Assembly (NCBI GenBank): GCA_020845495.1
Contig: JADLFM010000035.1
Span: forward strand, 1-64,000
DNA: 64,000 nucleotides
From: Chloroflexota bacterium
GTDB taxonomy: Bacteria; Chloroflexota; UBA6077; JACCZL01
Reading direction: 5' to 3'
A program made the translations under genes and the position numbers. Positions 40,295 through 49,300 of the stretch are shown in pieces. The notes below the pieces were generated by a model, which saw only the letters and a list, made by a program, of their open reading frames with translations, had not been told where the DNA came from and searched no databases. Every line of letters begins with the position of its first letter. Position 1 is the stretch's first letter.

Positions 40295-41392
40295 TCAGCG
40301 CAAGACGGCGGTCTGGTTACGGCGCACCAGTTCCCAGTCGATCTCGTAGCCGAGGCCGGGCGCGGTCGGCGCGTGGACGTAGCCCTCAGCGTCGACCTCG
40401 ATGTCTCGGAGTAGCCCGTACTTCTGGGCCGCGTCCGGCAGCAGCACCTCGAAATACTCGCAGTTCGGGATCGCCATCGTGATGTGCAGGTTCGCCACGT
40501 TATTGAGCGAGTTGCCGCCGTGGTGGATCTCGCACTTCATCCGGAACGCCTCGGCCAGGTGCGCGATCTTCAGCATCGGCGTGATCCCGCCCTTGACTGC
40601 AACGTCGCCGCGCAGCATATCGGTCGCCCGTTGTAGAACCCACTCGGTGTAGCCGTAGAGCCCGCCGGGTGAGTACTCGGTCGCCAGGATCGGGATGTTC
40701 AACCGCTGCTTCAGCTTGACGTAGCCGTAGATGTCGTCCTCGGCGAGCGGGTCTTCGTACCAGTAGAACCCCAGATCCTGAACTTCCAGCCCAACCCGCA
40801 AGGCGTCCTCGTAGCCGTACGCCCACATCGAGTCGAGCATCAGCACCATCGTGTCGCCGACAGCCTGCTTGACCGCCCGACAGATCTCCAGGTCTTTGCG
40901 AGGGTCGCGCTGGGGGTGGATCTTGTAGGCAGTCCAGCCGCGTTCGCGGAACGACAGCGCCTCTTCCACGTACGCCTGGGGGCCGGCCAGCACGGCGGAC
41001 GAGGCGTAGGCGGGCACCTTCTCGCGGCAGGTGCCGAGCAGACGATGGATCGGCAGGCCGGCCGCCTTACCGGCGATGTCCCAGAGCGCCACGTCGACGG
41101 CGCAGATCGAGCGCATCGCGGCGACCCGGTTCAGCGCCCACATCTGCTGCCAGAGCGCGCCGTGATCGAGCGGGTCGCGGCCCAGGACGATCGGCTTGAG
41201 TCGCTGGAGCACCTGTGAGGTGAACTCGTCGGCTCCCTGGTTCGACGAGCCGAGGAAGCTATGGCCCTGGATGCCCTCGTCGGTCGAGATGGTGAGGACG
41301 CCGACGTCCTTGGTGCCGCCGTATGTCCCCCAGTAGGTCGTGAGCGGCACCTCCCAGCGGTGCAGCGCGATCGACAGGTCGGTGATCTTCAC
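40295..41392 (-). CDS. Enolase-superfamily (mandelate racemase/muconate-lactonizing) enzyme
   Basis: This 365-residue protein has the N-terminal cap (MKITDLSIALHRWEVPL; DVALWDIAGKAAGLPIHRLLG) and barrel with the metal ligands apparently intact: Asp in MVLMLDSMWAYG, Glu in WYEDPL and Glu in LATEYSP. A Lys in AYKIHPQ and a His in EIHHGGNSL are plausible acid/base residues. Unlike the enzyme at 22480-23607, the first metal Asp is present. The GTG start follows GGAGGGAGAGCC. It is divergent from an Opp-type transporter gene cluster, which may import its substrate. Confidence 0.87.
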   Translation of the reverse strand: MKITDLSIALHRWEVPLTTYWGTYGGTKDVGVLTISTDEGIQGHSFLGSSNQGADEFTSQVLQRLKPIVLGRDPLDHGALWQQMWALNRVAAMRSICAVDVALWDIAGKAAGLPIHRLLGTCREKVPAYASSAVLAGPQAYVEEALSFRERGWTAYKIHPQRDPRKDLEICRAVKQAVGDTMVLMLDSMWAYGYEDALRVGLEVQDLGFYWYEDPLAEDDIYGYVKLKQRLNIPILATEYSPGGLYGYTEWVLQRATDMLRGDVAVKGGITPMLKIAHLAEAFRMKCEIHHGGNSLNNVANLHITMAIPNCEYFEVLLPDAAQKYGLLRDIEVDAEGYVHAPTAPGLGYEIDWELVRRNQTAVLR

Positions 41393-41769
41393 GGCTCTCC
41401 CTCCGAACAGCGGTCGCCATTGACCTGGCTGCGCTCATTGTCGCTCACGAATGTCCCCGGATTCTTCCACCCCCTCATGGTCGCCCTCCGTCTCTGGAAG
41501 GACTGTCACACGGTCGTCGTCACGTTCGGGTTGCCTGCGATTGCACGAGCTAGGCAGTGACCCTCCGAAACGCACGTCGACGGTACGGTCGCGATGTCTG
41601 TGCCAAGACCGGTCAGGGCCGGATGCCGCAAGCGGCCGTATCACCTGGGGCCGCAGCACGCAGGCGAGCGGGGGCCATGGAAGGACGGACGGGAGCGACG
41701 ACGACGGCGCCTCTGGGAGGAGGTTGGGTGGAGCGCCAAAGGTGGCAACAAGACGTCCACGCACATTCG

Positions 41770-41798
41770 TTGACACCCCAGAAACGCTGTGGCAGAAT
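41770..41798 (+). promoter_or_regulatory. Sigma-70-type promoter of the Opp-like transporter operon
   Basis: A perfect TTGACA (41770-41775) is followed after 17 bases by CAGAAT (41793-41798; 4 of 6 to consensus). The predicted start near 41805 leaves a leader of about 135 bases before ATG 41941. Confidence 0.55.
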
Positions 41799-41870
41799 GC
41801 GCCCACCTTCGTTCGAGAGGGCCCACCTGCCTGGCTCAGGCTGGCTCAGGGAGGCGGGTCCAGCAGTCCT

Positions 41871-41888
41871 GGGAGCAACGCTGCTCCC
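41871..41888 (+). promoter_or_regulatory. Leader hairpin of the Opp-like operon
   Basis: GGGAGCA-ACGC-TGCTCCC is a perfect 7-bp stem with a 4-base loop, 53 bases before the start codon. It may be an attenuator or simply stabilise the mRNA; I do not recognise a known riboswitch. Confidence 0.4.
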
Positions 41889-41940
41889 GGTTGAGATCGC
41901 TCGGTGCCGACCCTGCTCACTCGTCGCGGGAGGTGTTCCG

Positions 41941-43674
41941 ATGCCCAGGCGCTCGTCGCCCCATCGCTGGCTGTTCGTCGCCGTCACGATTCTGTCGCTC
42001 GTGCTCTCCGCCTGCTCGCAGGCGGCGCCGGCCCCCAAGCCGGCGGACGCCAAACCGGCGGCCACCGCCGCTGGGGCACCCCCGACCGCTGCCGCTCCGG
42101 CCAAGACCGAAGCGAAACCAACGACTGCGCCAGCCGCCCCAGCCGCAAAGTCTGCGAGCACGCCAGCGGCGGCCGTGCCGGCACCCGCCGCCAAAGTCCA
42201 AACGAGCAGTGTGGCGACCACCAAGGCGCCCGCCGGCAAGCGCGACCTCGTGATCGCGACGCCGTCGGACATCTCGAAGCTCGATCCGCACCTCAGCACG
42301 TCGTTTCAGGACGTCATCGTCTCATTCAACCTGTACGACAACCTGACGGCTCGCGATCCAGACCTCAAGTTGATCCCACGCCTGGCGACCGAATGGAAGG
42401 CCACGAGCGACAAGACCTGGGAGTTCAAACTTCGCCCGAACGTCAAGTTCCACAACGGCGACCCGCTCACCTCCGCTGACGTCAAGTTCTCGATCGAGCG
42501 GACCTATGACCCCGCTGCCAAGACGCTCGTCGCGACGGTCTTCACCACTATCGAGAAGATCGACACCCCCGATCCGCAGACGGTCGTCTTCACCACCAAG
42601 CAGCCGGACCCGCTCCTGCCGGCCCGCCTGGCGTTCTACGGGGGCCAGATTCTGCCGAAGGCGTACTTCGAGAAGGTTGGGGCTGACGAGTTCAACCTGA
42701 AGCCAGTCGGGAGCGGCGTCGTCAAGTTCGCCGAGTGGGTCAAGGACGACCACCTCACCCTGGAAGCGAACAAGGAGTACTGGGGCGGTGCGCCTGACTT
42801 CGACAAGGTGACCTTCAAGCCGATCCCCGAGAACCAGCCCCGCCTTGCCGCGCTGATGGCCGGCCAGGCGGACATGGCCTTGAAGCTGATCCCCGACCAG
42901 GTCGACCAGTTGGGCAAGGGCAACGAAAAGGTTCGGGCCGAGGGCGCGCTGTATGCCGGGATCTACGTCCTCGCCGTCAACTCGAAAGCACCCCCGCTGG
43001 ACAACCCCAAGATCAAGCAGGCGCTCTCGCTGGCGATTGACCGCGAAGGGATCGTCAAGAGCCTCTGGCGAGGTCAGGGTGTCGTCCCGAACGGCTTCGT
43101 TGCCCCAGGCGACAACGTGTACGACCCGTCCCGCAAGCCGTTCGAGTACAACCCGGACAAGGCCAAGGCGCTCCTCCAGGAGGCAGGCTACAAGAACGAG
43201 CCGATCGTTCTCGAAAGCAGCACCGTCATCGGCAACGACCGCCAGATGTCAGAGGCGATCGTCGAGATGTGGAAGAAGGTCGGCGTCAACGCTCAGATGG
43301 AGATCATCGAGGGTTCAGTTCGCGCTCAGAAGAATCGCGAGAAGGCGTTCAAGGGACTGTTCTGGTCCGATCCGACCTCAACCCTCCAGGATCCAGACGG
43401 GATGATGTACCGGCTCCTGAGCGCCGGCGGCTCGCAAGACTACTGGCGTGACGCCGAATGGGACAAACTGGGCCAGGACGCGCGGTTCTCGATGGACCAG
43501 AACGCGCGTGCCGCCGCGTACAAGCGGATGCAGGAGATCATGGACGTGAACCTGCCCTGGATCCCGGTGATCGTCCCGATCGAGAGCCACGGCGTCGCGA
43601 CCTACCTGAACTGGCGCTCGAACCCGAACCAGACCCTCGAACTGCGCCGGGACGTCCTGACGATCAACCGGTAG
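41941..43674 (+). CDS. Extracellular solute-binding lipoprotein, family 5 (Opp/Dpp type)
   Basis: The 577-residue protein has a lipoprotein signal peptide (LFVAVTILSLVLSACSQ; lipid Cys25), an Ala/Pro/Lys linker of about 65 residues, and an SBP family-5 domain (DLVIATPSDISKLDPHLSTS, FKLRPNVKFHNGDPLTSADV, LPWIPVIVPIESHGVA). Such proteins deliver peptides, glycosides or similar solutes to the permease pair encoded downstream. ATG 41941 follows GGGAGGTG; the frame is open upstream to 41557 but crosses the promoter. A long stem-loop separates it from the first permease gene, which would favour higher expression of this subunit. Confidence 0.92.
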   Translation: MPRRSSPHRWLFVAVTILSLVLSACSQAAPAPKPADAKPAATAAGAPPTAAAPAKTEAKPTTAPAAPAAKSASTPAAAVPAPAAKVQTSSVATTKAPAGKRDLVIATPSDISKLDPHLSTSFQDVIVSFNLYDNLTARDPDLKLIPRLATEWKATSDKTWEFKLRPNVKFHNGDPLTSADVKFSIERTYDPAAKTLVATVFTTIEKIDTPDPQTVVFTTKQPDPLLPARLAFYGGQILPKAYFEKVGADEFNLKPVGSGVVKFAEWVKDDHLTLEANKEYWGGAPDFDKVTFKPIPENQPRLAALMAGQADMALKLIPDQVDQLGKGNEKVRAEGALYAGIYVLAVNSKAPPLDNPKIKQALSLAIDREGIVKSLWRGQGVVPNGFVAPGDNVYDPSRKPFEYNPDKAKALLQEAGYKNEPIVLESSTVIGNDRQMSEAIVEMWKKVGVNAQMEIIEGSVRAQKNREKAFKGLFWSDPTSTLQDPDGMMYRLLSAGGSQDYWRDAEWDKLGQDARFSMDQNARAAAYKRMQEIMDVNLPWIPVIVPIESHGVATYLNWRSNPNQTLELRRDVLTINR

Positions 43675-43694
43675 CGAGGAGCGGGGAGATGTCA

Positions 43695-43750
43695 GCCGTC
43701 AGTGGTCGGGGGCGAAGGGCCATCAGCTTCGCCCCTCGATCGCTGACGGC
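43695..43750 (+). terminator. Intra-operon stem-loop between SBP and permease genes
   Basis: The outer stem GCCGTCAG/CTGACGGC (43695-43702 and 43743-43750) and a perfect inner stem GGGGCGAAG/CTTCGCCCC (43709-43717 and 43727-43735) form one long hairpin. Its site just after the binding-protein gene suits partial termination or protection of the upstream mRNA from decay. Confidence 0.5.
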
Positions 43751-43778
43751 CGATCGCTGACGGCCGTTCGCTGAAGAC
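43737..43778. repeat. 14-bp tandem repeat, two full copies and a diverged third
   Basis: CGATCGCTGACGGC occurs at 43737-43750 and 43751-43764; a third diverged copy begins at 43765. Confidence 0.75.
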
Positions 43779-43806
43779 GCATCCGTTCGCCACGTCATGA
43801 GGTGCC

Positions 43807-44760
43807 ATGCGCCAGTTCCTGCTCCGGCGGCTCCTCCGAGCGATCCTCGCCCTCTGGGGCATCGTGACGATCGTCTTCGTCACGATGCGGCTGTCTGGCG
43901 ATCCGGTTCCGCTGATGCTGCCGCCGGATGCACCGACAGCCGAGATCGAGCGGGTCCGTACGCAACTGGGCCTGGATCAGCCGATCTACGTCCAGTACGC
44001 CGTCTTCATCGGCAACGTCCTGCACGGCGACCTTGGCCGCTCGATTCACATGCGTCAGCCGGCGCTGGAGATCGCCGGCGAGCGGCTGCCGGCAACCATC
44101 GAGCTCGCGCTCGTCGCGTTCGGCCTCGCCGTCGTGGTGGCGATCCCGGCCGGCCTCATCTCGGCAGCGCGGCGCAATTCGATCTGGGACAACCTGGCGA
44201 TGGGTCTGGCGCTGATTGGTCAGTCGGCCCCCACCTTCTACATCGGGATCATGCTGATCCTCGTCTTCGGGCTCAAGTTCGGCTGGTTCCCGATCTCCGG
44301 ACGCGGGCAGGGAAGCTGGCTCGACCCGAGTGACTGGAGCGACATGCTCTCCCACACCTTCTTGCCGGCCGTGACGCTCGGGGCGTTCGCGATGGCCAGC
44401 ATCGCCCGCCTCACCCGCTCGGCGGTGCTCGAAGTGATGCGGCAGGACTTCATCCGGACGGCGCGCGCCAAGGGCCTGAACGACGTGACGGTGCTCCTAC
44501 GCCACAACCTGAAGAACGCCGCCATCCCGATCGTCACGATCATGGGCTTGCAGTTCGGGACACTCCTGGGCGGCGCGGTCGTGACCGAGACTGTCTTCTC
44601 CTGGCCGGGCATCGGGCGTCTGGCGATTCAGTCGATCTTCAACCGCGACTATCCGGTCGTTCAGGCATCCGTGCTGCTGGTGGCCGGCGCGTTCGTCCTG
44701 GTGAACTTCATCGTCGATCTGGCGTACGGCTGGCTCGACCCTCGGATTCGATACTCGTGA
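43807..44760 (+). CDS. ABC transporter permease, DppB/OppB type
   Basis: The 317-residue integral membrane protein has the typical opening (MRQFLLRRLLRAILALWGIV) and six helices. The ABC-permease loop (DFIRTARAKGLNDVTVLLRHNLKNAAIPI, in parts) and the C-terminal ETVFSWPGIGRLAIQSI motif identify it as the first permease of a peptide/nickel-type transporter. It follows the binding-protein gene after a stem-loop and precedes the second permease gene. Confidence 0.93.
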   Translation: MRQFLLRRLLRAILALWGIVTIVFVTMRLSGDPVPLMLPPDAPTAEIERVRTQLGLDQPIYVQYAVFIGNVLHGDLGRSIHMRQPALEIAGERLPATIELALVAFGLAVVVAIPAGLISAARRNSIWDNLAMGLALIGQSAPTFYIGIMLILVFGLKFGWFPISGRGQGSWLDPSDWSDMLSHTFLPAVTLGAFAMASIARLTRSAVLEVMRQDFIRTARAKGLNDVTVLLRHNLKNAAIPIVTIMGLQFGTLLGGAVVTETVFSWPGIGRLAIQSIFNRDYPVVQASVLLVAGAFVLVNFIVDLAYGWLDPRIRYS

Positions 44761-44871
44761 GCGCGCTGGCGGCCCGCTCCGGCATCCCTCGCTTCGTGCC
44801 GGGGCGCCACCGGCCTATGAGACGCCCGCTCGCGGGACGATGGTTCGCCGAAGGGCGGCCGGGAGGGCGGC

Positions 44872-45804
44872 GTGGCTGAGCAGATTTCGATACGTCCACC
44901 CGCGGCCAGCGGCGCGCTATCGGAGCGCCGACCGGGCCGCTCGTACGCGGCGCAGCTTGGCCGGGTTCCGGTCGTCGTCTGGATCTGCGGGCTGATCCTG
45001 ATAACGATCGGGCTAGCTGCACTCCTCGCGCCACTGGTTGCCCCGAGAAGCCCCTTCGACCAGGCATTGCTTCTGCGGCTCAAGCCGCCGATCTGGATGG
45101 AAGACGCCGAGCCTGGCTACGTCCTCGGCACTGACGAGGTCGGACGGGACATTCTCAGCCGGATGCTCTATGGAGCGCGGATCTCGCTTGCCGTCGGCCT
45201 CCTCGGCGTCCTGCTCGGCTCGATCGTCGGCACGCTGTTCGGGATGCTCGCGGGCTACTTCGGCGGCGCGGCGGATGAGGGCATCATGCTGCTCGCCGAC
45301 ATGCAGTTGGCATTCCCATTCATCTTGCTGGCTATCGCGATCATCGCGGTGCTCGGTCCCGATCCTCCGAATGCCATTCCCTGGAAGCTCATCATCATCG
45401 TCGGCATCAGCGGCTGGATGATCTACGCGCGAGTCTGTCGCGGCGTCGTCCTGACCCTCAAGGAGCGCGAGTACATCCATGCCATCCACGCCCTGGGCGG
45501 CTCGGACTCTCGCATCCTGCTGTGCCACGTCCTACCCAACATCCTGTCGCCGGTCATCGTCCTCGCAACCCTGGATCTTGCGCGCCTGATTATCCTCGAG
45601 TCGACACTGAGCTTCCTGGGTCTGGGCGTCCAGCCGCCGAACCCTTCCTGGGGCGGGATGCTCGGCCAGGGGCGTGAGTATCTGGACACGGCCTGGTGGC
45701 TGAGCACCTTTCCGGGGTTGGCGATCATGCTGACCACACTGGCCATCAGCCGAGGCGGCGACTGGCTCCGCGACGTCCTCGACCCGACGCTGCGGTCCGG
45801 GTAG
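44872..45804 (+). CDS. ABC transporter permease, DppC/OppC type
   Basis: This 310-residue protein has a basic N-terminal tail, one helix (VVVWICGLILITIGLAALLA) and then the five-helix permease core. The family motifs include LGTDEVGRDILSRMLYGARISL, SFLGLGVQPPNPSWG and the loop ALGGSDSRILLCHVLPNILSPV. The GTG start follows GGGAGGG. No ATP-binding gene follows; the next gene on the strand encodes an unrelated small membrane protein. The transporter must therefore share ATPases encoded elsewhere. Confidence 0.93.
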   Translation: MAEQISIRPPAASGALSERRPGRSYAAQLGRVPVVVWICGLILITIGLAALLAPLVAPRSPFDQALLLRLKPPIWMEDAEPGYVLGTDEVGRDILSRMLYGARISLAVGLLGVLLGSIVGTLFGMLAGYFGGAADEGIMLLADMQLAFPFILLAIAIIAVLGPDPPNAIPWKLIIIVGISGWMIYARVCRGVVLTLKEREYIHAIHALGGSDSRILLCHVLPNILSPVIVLATLDLARLIILESTLSFLGLGVQPPNPSWGGMLGQGREYLDTAWWLSTFPGLAIMLTTLAISRGGDWLRDVLDPTLRSG

Positions 45805-45984
45805 GCGTCCCAACCCAATCTCGGTACTCAGGGCAAGAACGTTGCGCCCTGCACTCCAGGGACTACCCTCCGAGAGCGTCAGGCAACTGGAGAGCGACTC
45901 CTCGCGGCTCCCGCGACGCGTACGTTTCTTGCAGCGGGAGTTGTGGGATAGCGCGCTACACTATCCGGAGAAGGGAGGTCCACC

Positions 45985-46374
45985 GTGGACACGGTCGCCT
46001 CGCTATCACCCATCGCCGCAATCGGCATTGCGATCCTCGTGGGCATCGTCCTGATCGTCCTGAATTACGGCTGGCTCATGGCCGCCCGTGACAAGTACTC
46101 TGCCCAGCAGCGTGAGCGGCTCCGCATGGAGGACGAACGCCAGCAGGAGATGACCGCGGCGCGCAAGTCACTCGACGATGCGCTGAGCACGCTCCGGCGT
46201 CACGTTCACGGCGAGCCAGAGGGGCAGCATCTCGACGGCAGGACCGTCGTTACAGACGGTAAAGCGCAACCGTCGCCCGCTGCGTCAGATAAGACACCTG
46301 CCGCCGATCAGGAACGCGCGGGCGCAGCCTCCGATCGGCAGGCTACACGGCCGGACGAGCGCCCCCGCCCGTAG
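45985..46374 (+). CDS. Small single-helix membrane protein, unknown function
   Basis: The 129-residue protein has one N-terminal membrane helix (residues about 8-32; IAAIGIAILVGIVLIVLNYG). A basic/acidic coiled-coil-like region (DKYSAQQRERLRMEDERQQE) and a disordered Pro/Ala/Gln tail follow. The GTG start has GGGAGGT six bases upstream. It ends two bases from the stop of the convergent kinase-sulfatase gene, so the two transcripts overlap. I know no family for it; it resembles small membrane-anchored scaffolds. Confidence 0.6.
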   Translation: MDTVASLSPIAAIGIAILVGIVLIVLNYGWLMAARDKYSAQQRERLRMEDERQQEMTAARKSLDDALSTLRRHVHGEPEGQHLDGRTVVTDGKAQPSPAASDKTPAADQERAGAASDRQATRPDERPRP

Positions 46375-46375
46375 C

Positions 46376-49300
46376 TCAGTCGCCCTGGCGCGAGCGCCAC
46401 TCCTGAAGCTCACTCAGCAGCCGCGCCGCGACCTCCGGCTCAGCATCTAGCCGGTCGTTCAACTCGTTCGGGTCGTCGCCGAGGAAGTACAGGTGCGCCA
46501 GTTGATCTGCGTCTGACCAGATGAGCTTCCAGTACGTATCGGAGACCGCCACCTCGGATTGATCGGCGAGCTCCGAGAATGCCAGCCGGTCATCGCCGTC
46601 GGAGTGGCCGAGCACGATCGGCAGCAAGCTCTGGCCGTCGAACACATCCGGCACGCTCAGCCCGAGCGCATCAAGAATGGTGGGCGCCACGTCGACGCTT
46701 GTGGTCGGTACAGCGACGATCCGTGTCGCCAGCCGCGAGGGCATCGACACGATCAGCGGGACGTGCGTCGACGCGCTGTGCAGGTTGTCGCCGGCCAGCC
46801 AGGAGCCGTGCTCGGCGAAGCTCTGACCCTGGTCGCTGGTGAGGACGATCAAGGTATTGTCGGTCAGGCCCAGTTGAGTGAGCCGCACGAGCAGCCGCCC
46901 GATCTGTTGGTCGGTAAAGGCGATCTCGCCATCGTAGAGCGCCACCAGATGATTGATCTGGGCCGCGCTCATCTGGGCGCCCTCGTCAAGTTCGTGAAGC
47001 GTCTTGACGCTGCCGTCCGGGCAGGCGTCGCCGCAGGCGGTATCCTCGACGTCGTCGAAGGGGGCCGGCGGCGCGTAGGGCGGGCTGGGATCCTGGTACT
47101 GCACCCAAAGGAAGAACGGTACGTCTTGATGTTGCTCGGTCCAGGCGATCGCCGCCTCGGTGGTGACGTCAGCACGGCCGTCGATCGCCTCATCGAGACT
47201 GCTCAGCGAGAACGGATCGCCCATCGCGCCGGGCAGCGCCAGGTAAGCTTTCAGCCGCTCGTAGGTCGCCGCTAAAATCTGAGCACGGTTATCGGACAGG
47301 TAGTCGGGGCGGTTGATCGTCAGATCCAGGTAGTCGTGGAATCCGCGATCGAGCCCCGAGTAGGCCGGCTCGAAGCTGACCCAACTGTAGATCGCGGCGG
47401 TCTGATAGCCACGGTCGGCGAGCGCAGCGGCCAGGCTTGGCGATTCGGGGGCCAGACGGTCCACGAGGTCGTGCCGAACACCATTCGTGCCCGGGTAGGT
47501 GCCGCTCAAAATGGCAGCGTGAGCCGGGTTGCGATCCGGCTGAGCGGTCATGGCATTGGTGAAGCGAATGCCGCGCCGCGCCAACTCATCGATGGTGGGA
47601 GTCCGGGCCTTCTCGTAGCCGTACGCTCCCAGGTGGTCAGCCCGCAGCCCGCTCACGGTGATGAGCAGGACGTTCGGCGGGCGCGTCGGAACCTCCGCCG
47701 GCACCTGTGCTGGCGGGGCCGCTGGGGGGTCCGCCGAGGGGTTCGATGGCGGGTCCAACGGGGTGACCGACGAGGCTGCCGCGATGGTTTCGGGAGTGGC
47801 TGTCGCTAGCGGGGCGGCCGTCGACGACCGGGGGCTCTTGACCTTGTGCGCGGCCGTCTGCGGCGCGTCCGATGCCTCGGCCAGCCGGTGCGCGAGTTGA
47901 TCCCGGCCCACCAGCCCTGCGCCAGTCGTCAGCGCCACGGCGAGCAGGAGCGCAGGCGCGGTCCGCAAGACGACGTTCCCGCGCTCCCAATGCTGGCGGA
48001 TCGTCGAAGCGGCGAGCACACCGCCCACTGCGAGCAGCAGCGAGAGGCAGGTGATGATGGCGATTGGGTAGAGCGCCTCCGGCGAATCGTATGACGCATC
48101 ACGGTTGAAGACCTGGTTCCAGCGCACGCCGATCAGCAGTCCGATCAGCACCAGACTGCCCGTCGCGCCGACCGTCGCGGCCTCGAAGGGACGCAGTCGT
48201 CGCCCGGTGAGTGGGACCACCACTCGAGTGACCACGGCCAGCGCGGCGCCGGTGAATCCGAAGACTGCCGCGTCGATGAGCATCGCGTATCCACACAGAT
48301 CGAGAAATCCCTGTGGCTTGCGCATGACGCCGTAGGCCAGCAGCGACTCGACGAGGCCCGCGAGCGCCCCGAGCAACGCGCCGATCGTCGCACCCCGCAC
48401 CGCGACGGTAGGGAAGCTGGGCTGGACCTCCAATGGCGCGGCCACGACGGCGGGAGCCGGCAGCGGCCCGGTCAGATCTGGCTCGGCGTCCAGCGGCAGT
48501 TGGATCGTGAACGTCGTGCCCTCGCCGACGACACTGTACGCCGAAATCGATCCGCCATGGGCGCGCAGGAGCTCCCGGGCGATCGTTAGACCGAGGCCAG
48601 TCCCTCCCGCCGGGCCGCCGGCGCGCCTCGAGCGGGCTTTGTCGGCACGGTAGAAGCGCTCGAAGATGTGGGCCAGGTCGGCTGGCGCGATGCCGACGCC
48701 GGTGTCGGACACGCTCACGATGGCATGCGCGTCGTCCGTCGAAACCCGGACGTCGATCCGGCCCCCGGCCGGCGTGTTGGCGAGCGCGTTGCGGAGCAGA
48801 TTGCCGATCACCTGACGCACTCGCCCGGCGTCGATCCAGAGCCAGGGCAGGTCCGGGCTCGTCGCGAGCACCAGTTCTACCTGCTGCGCGGCCGCCTGAG
48901 GGCGGAAGGCGCGTACCTCCCAGGCCACCACGTCCTTCAGGTCGACGTCTTCCCGTTGCAACTGAAGCTGATGCGCCTCGGCGAGCGCCAACTCTTGCAG
49001 ATCGTCCACCAGCCGGGTCAGTTGCATCAGTTCGTGGTGGACGGTCGCCAACGTGTCCTCGTCCGGCTCGACGACGCCGTCTTGAATCGCCTCGAGATAG
49101 CCACGGATGCTGGTGAGCGGCGTCCGAAGCTCGTGGGCGATGTCGGTGACCATGTTCTGACGTAGCTGCTCGACGCGGGCGAGCGATGCGGCCAGCGAGT
49201 TGAACGCTTCGGCGAGCGCTCCGACTTCGCCGCCGACCGTCGTGTTGATGTGCTGCGCCAGATCGCCGCGCTCCATCCGTCGAACGGCGCGGGTGAGGGC

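Larger units (their letters stand above)
41393..41940. other. Divergent promoter region and transporter leader
   Basis: No gene is evident in these 548 bases. They contain the promoter at 41770-41798, the leader hairpin at 41871-41888, a 10-bp direct repeat (CTGGCTCAGG twice, about 41831-41850) and, presumably, the enolase-superfamily gene's promoter on the minus strand. Confidence 0.4.
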
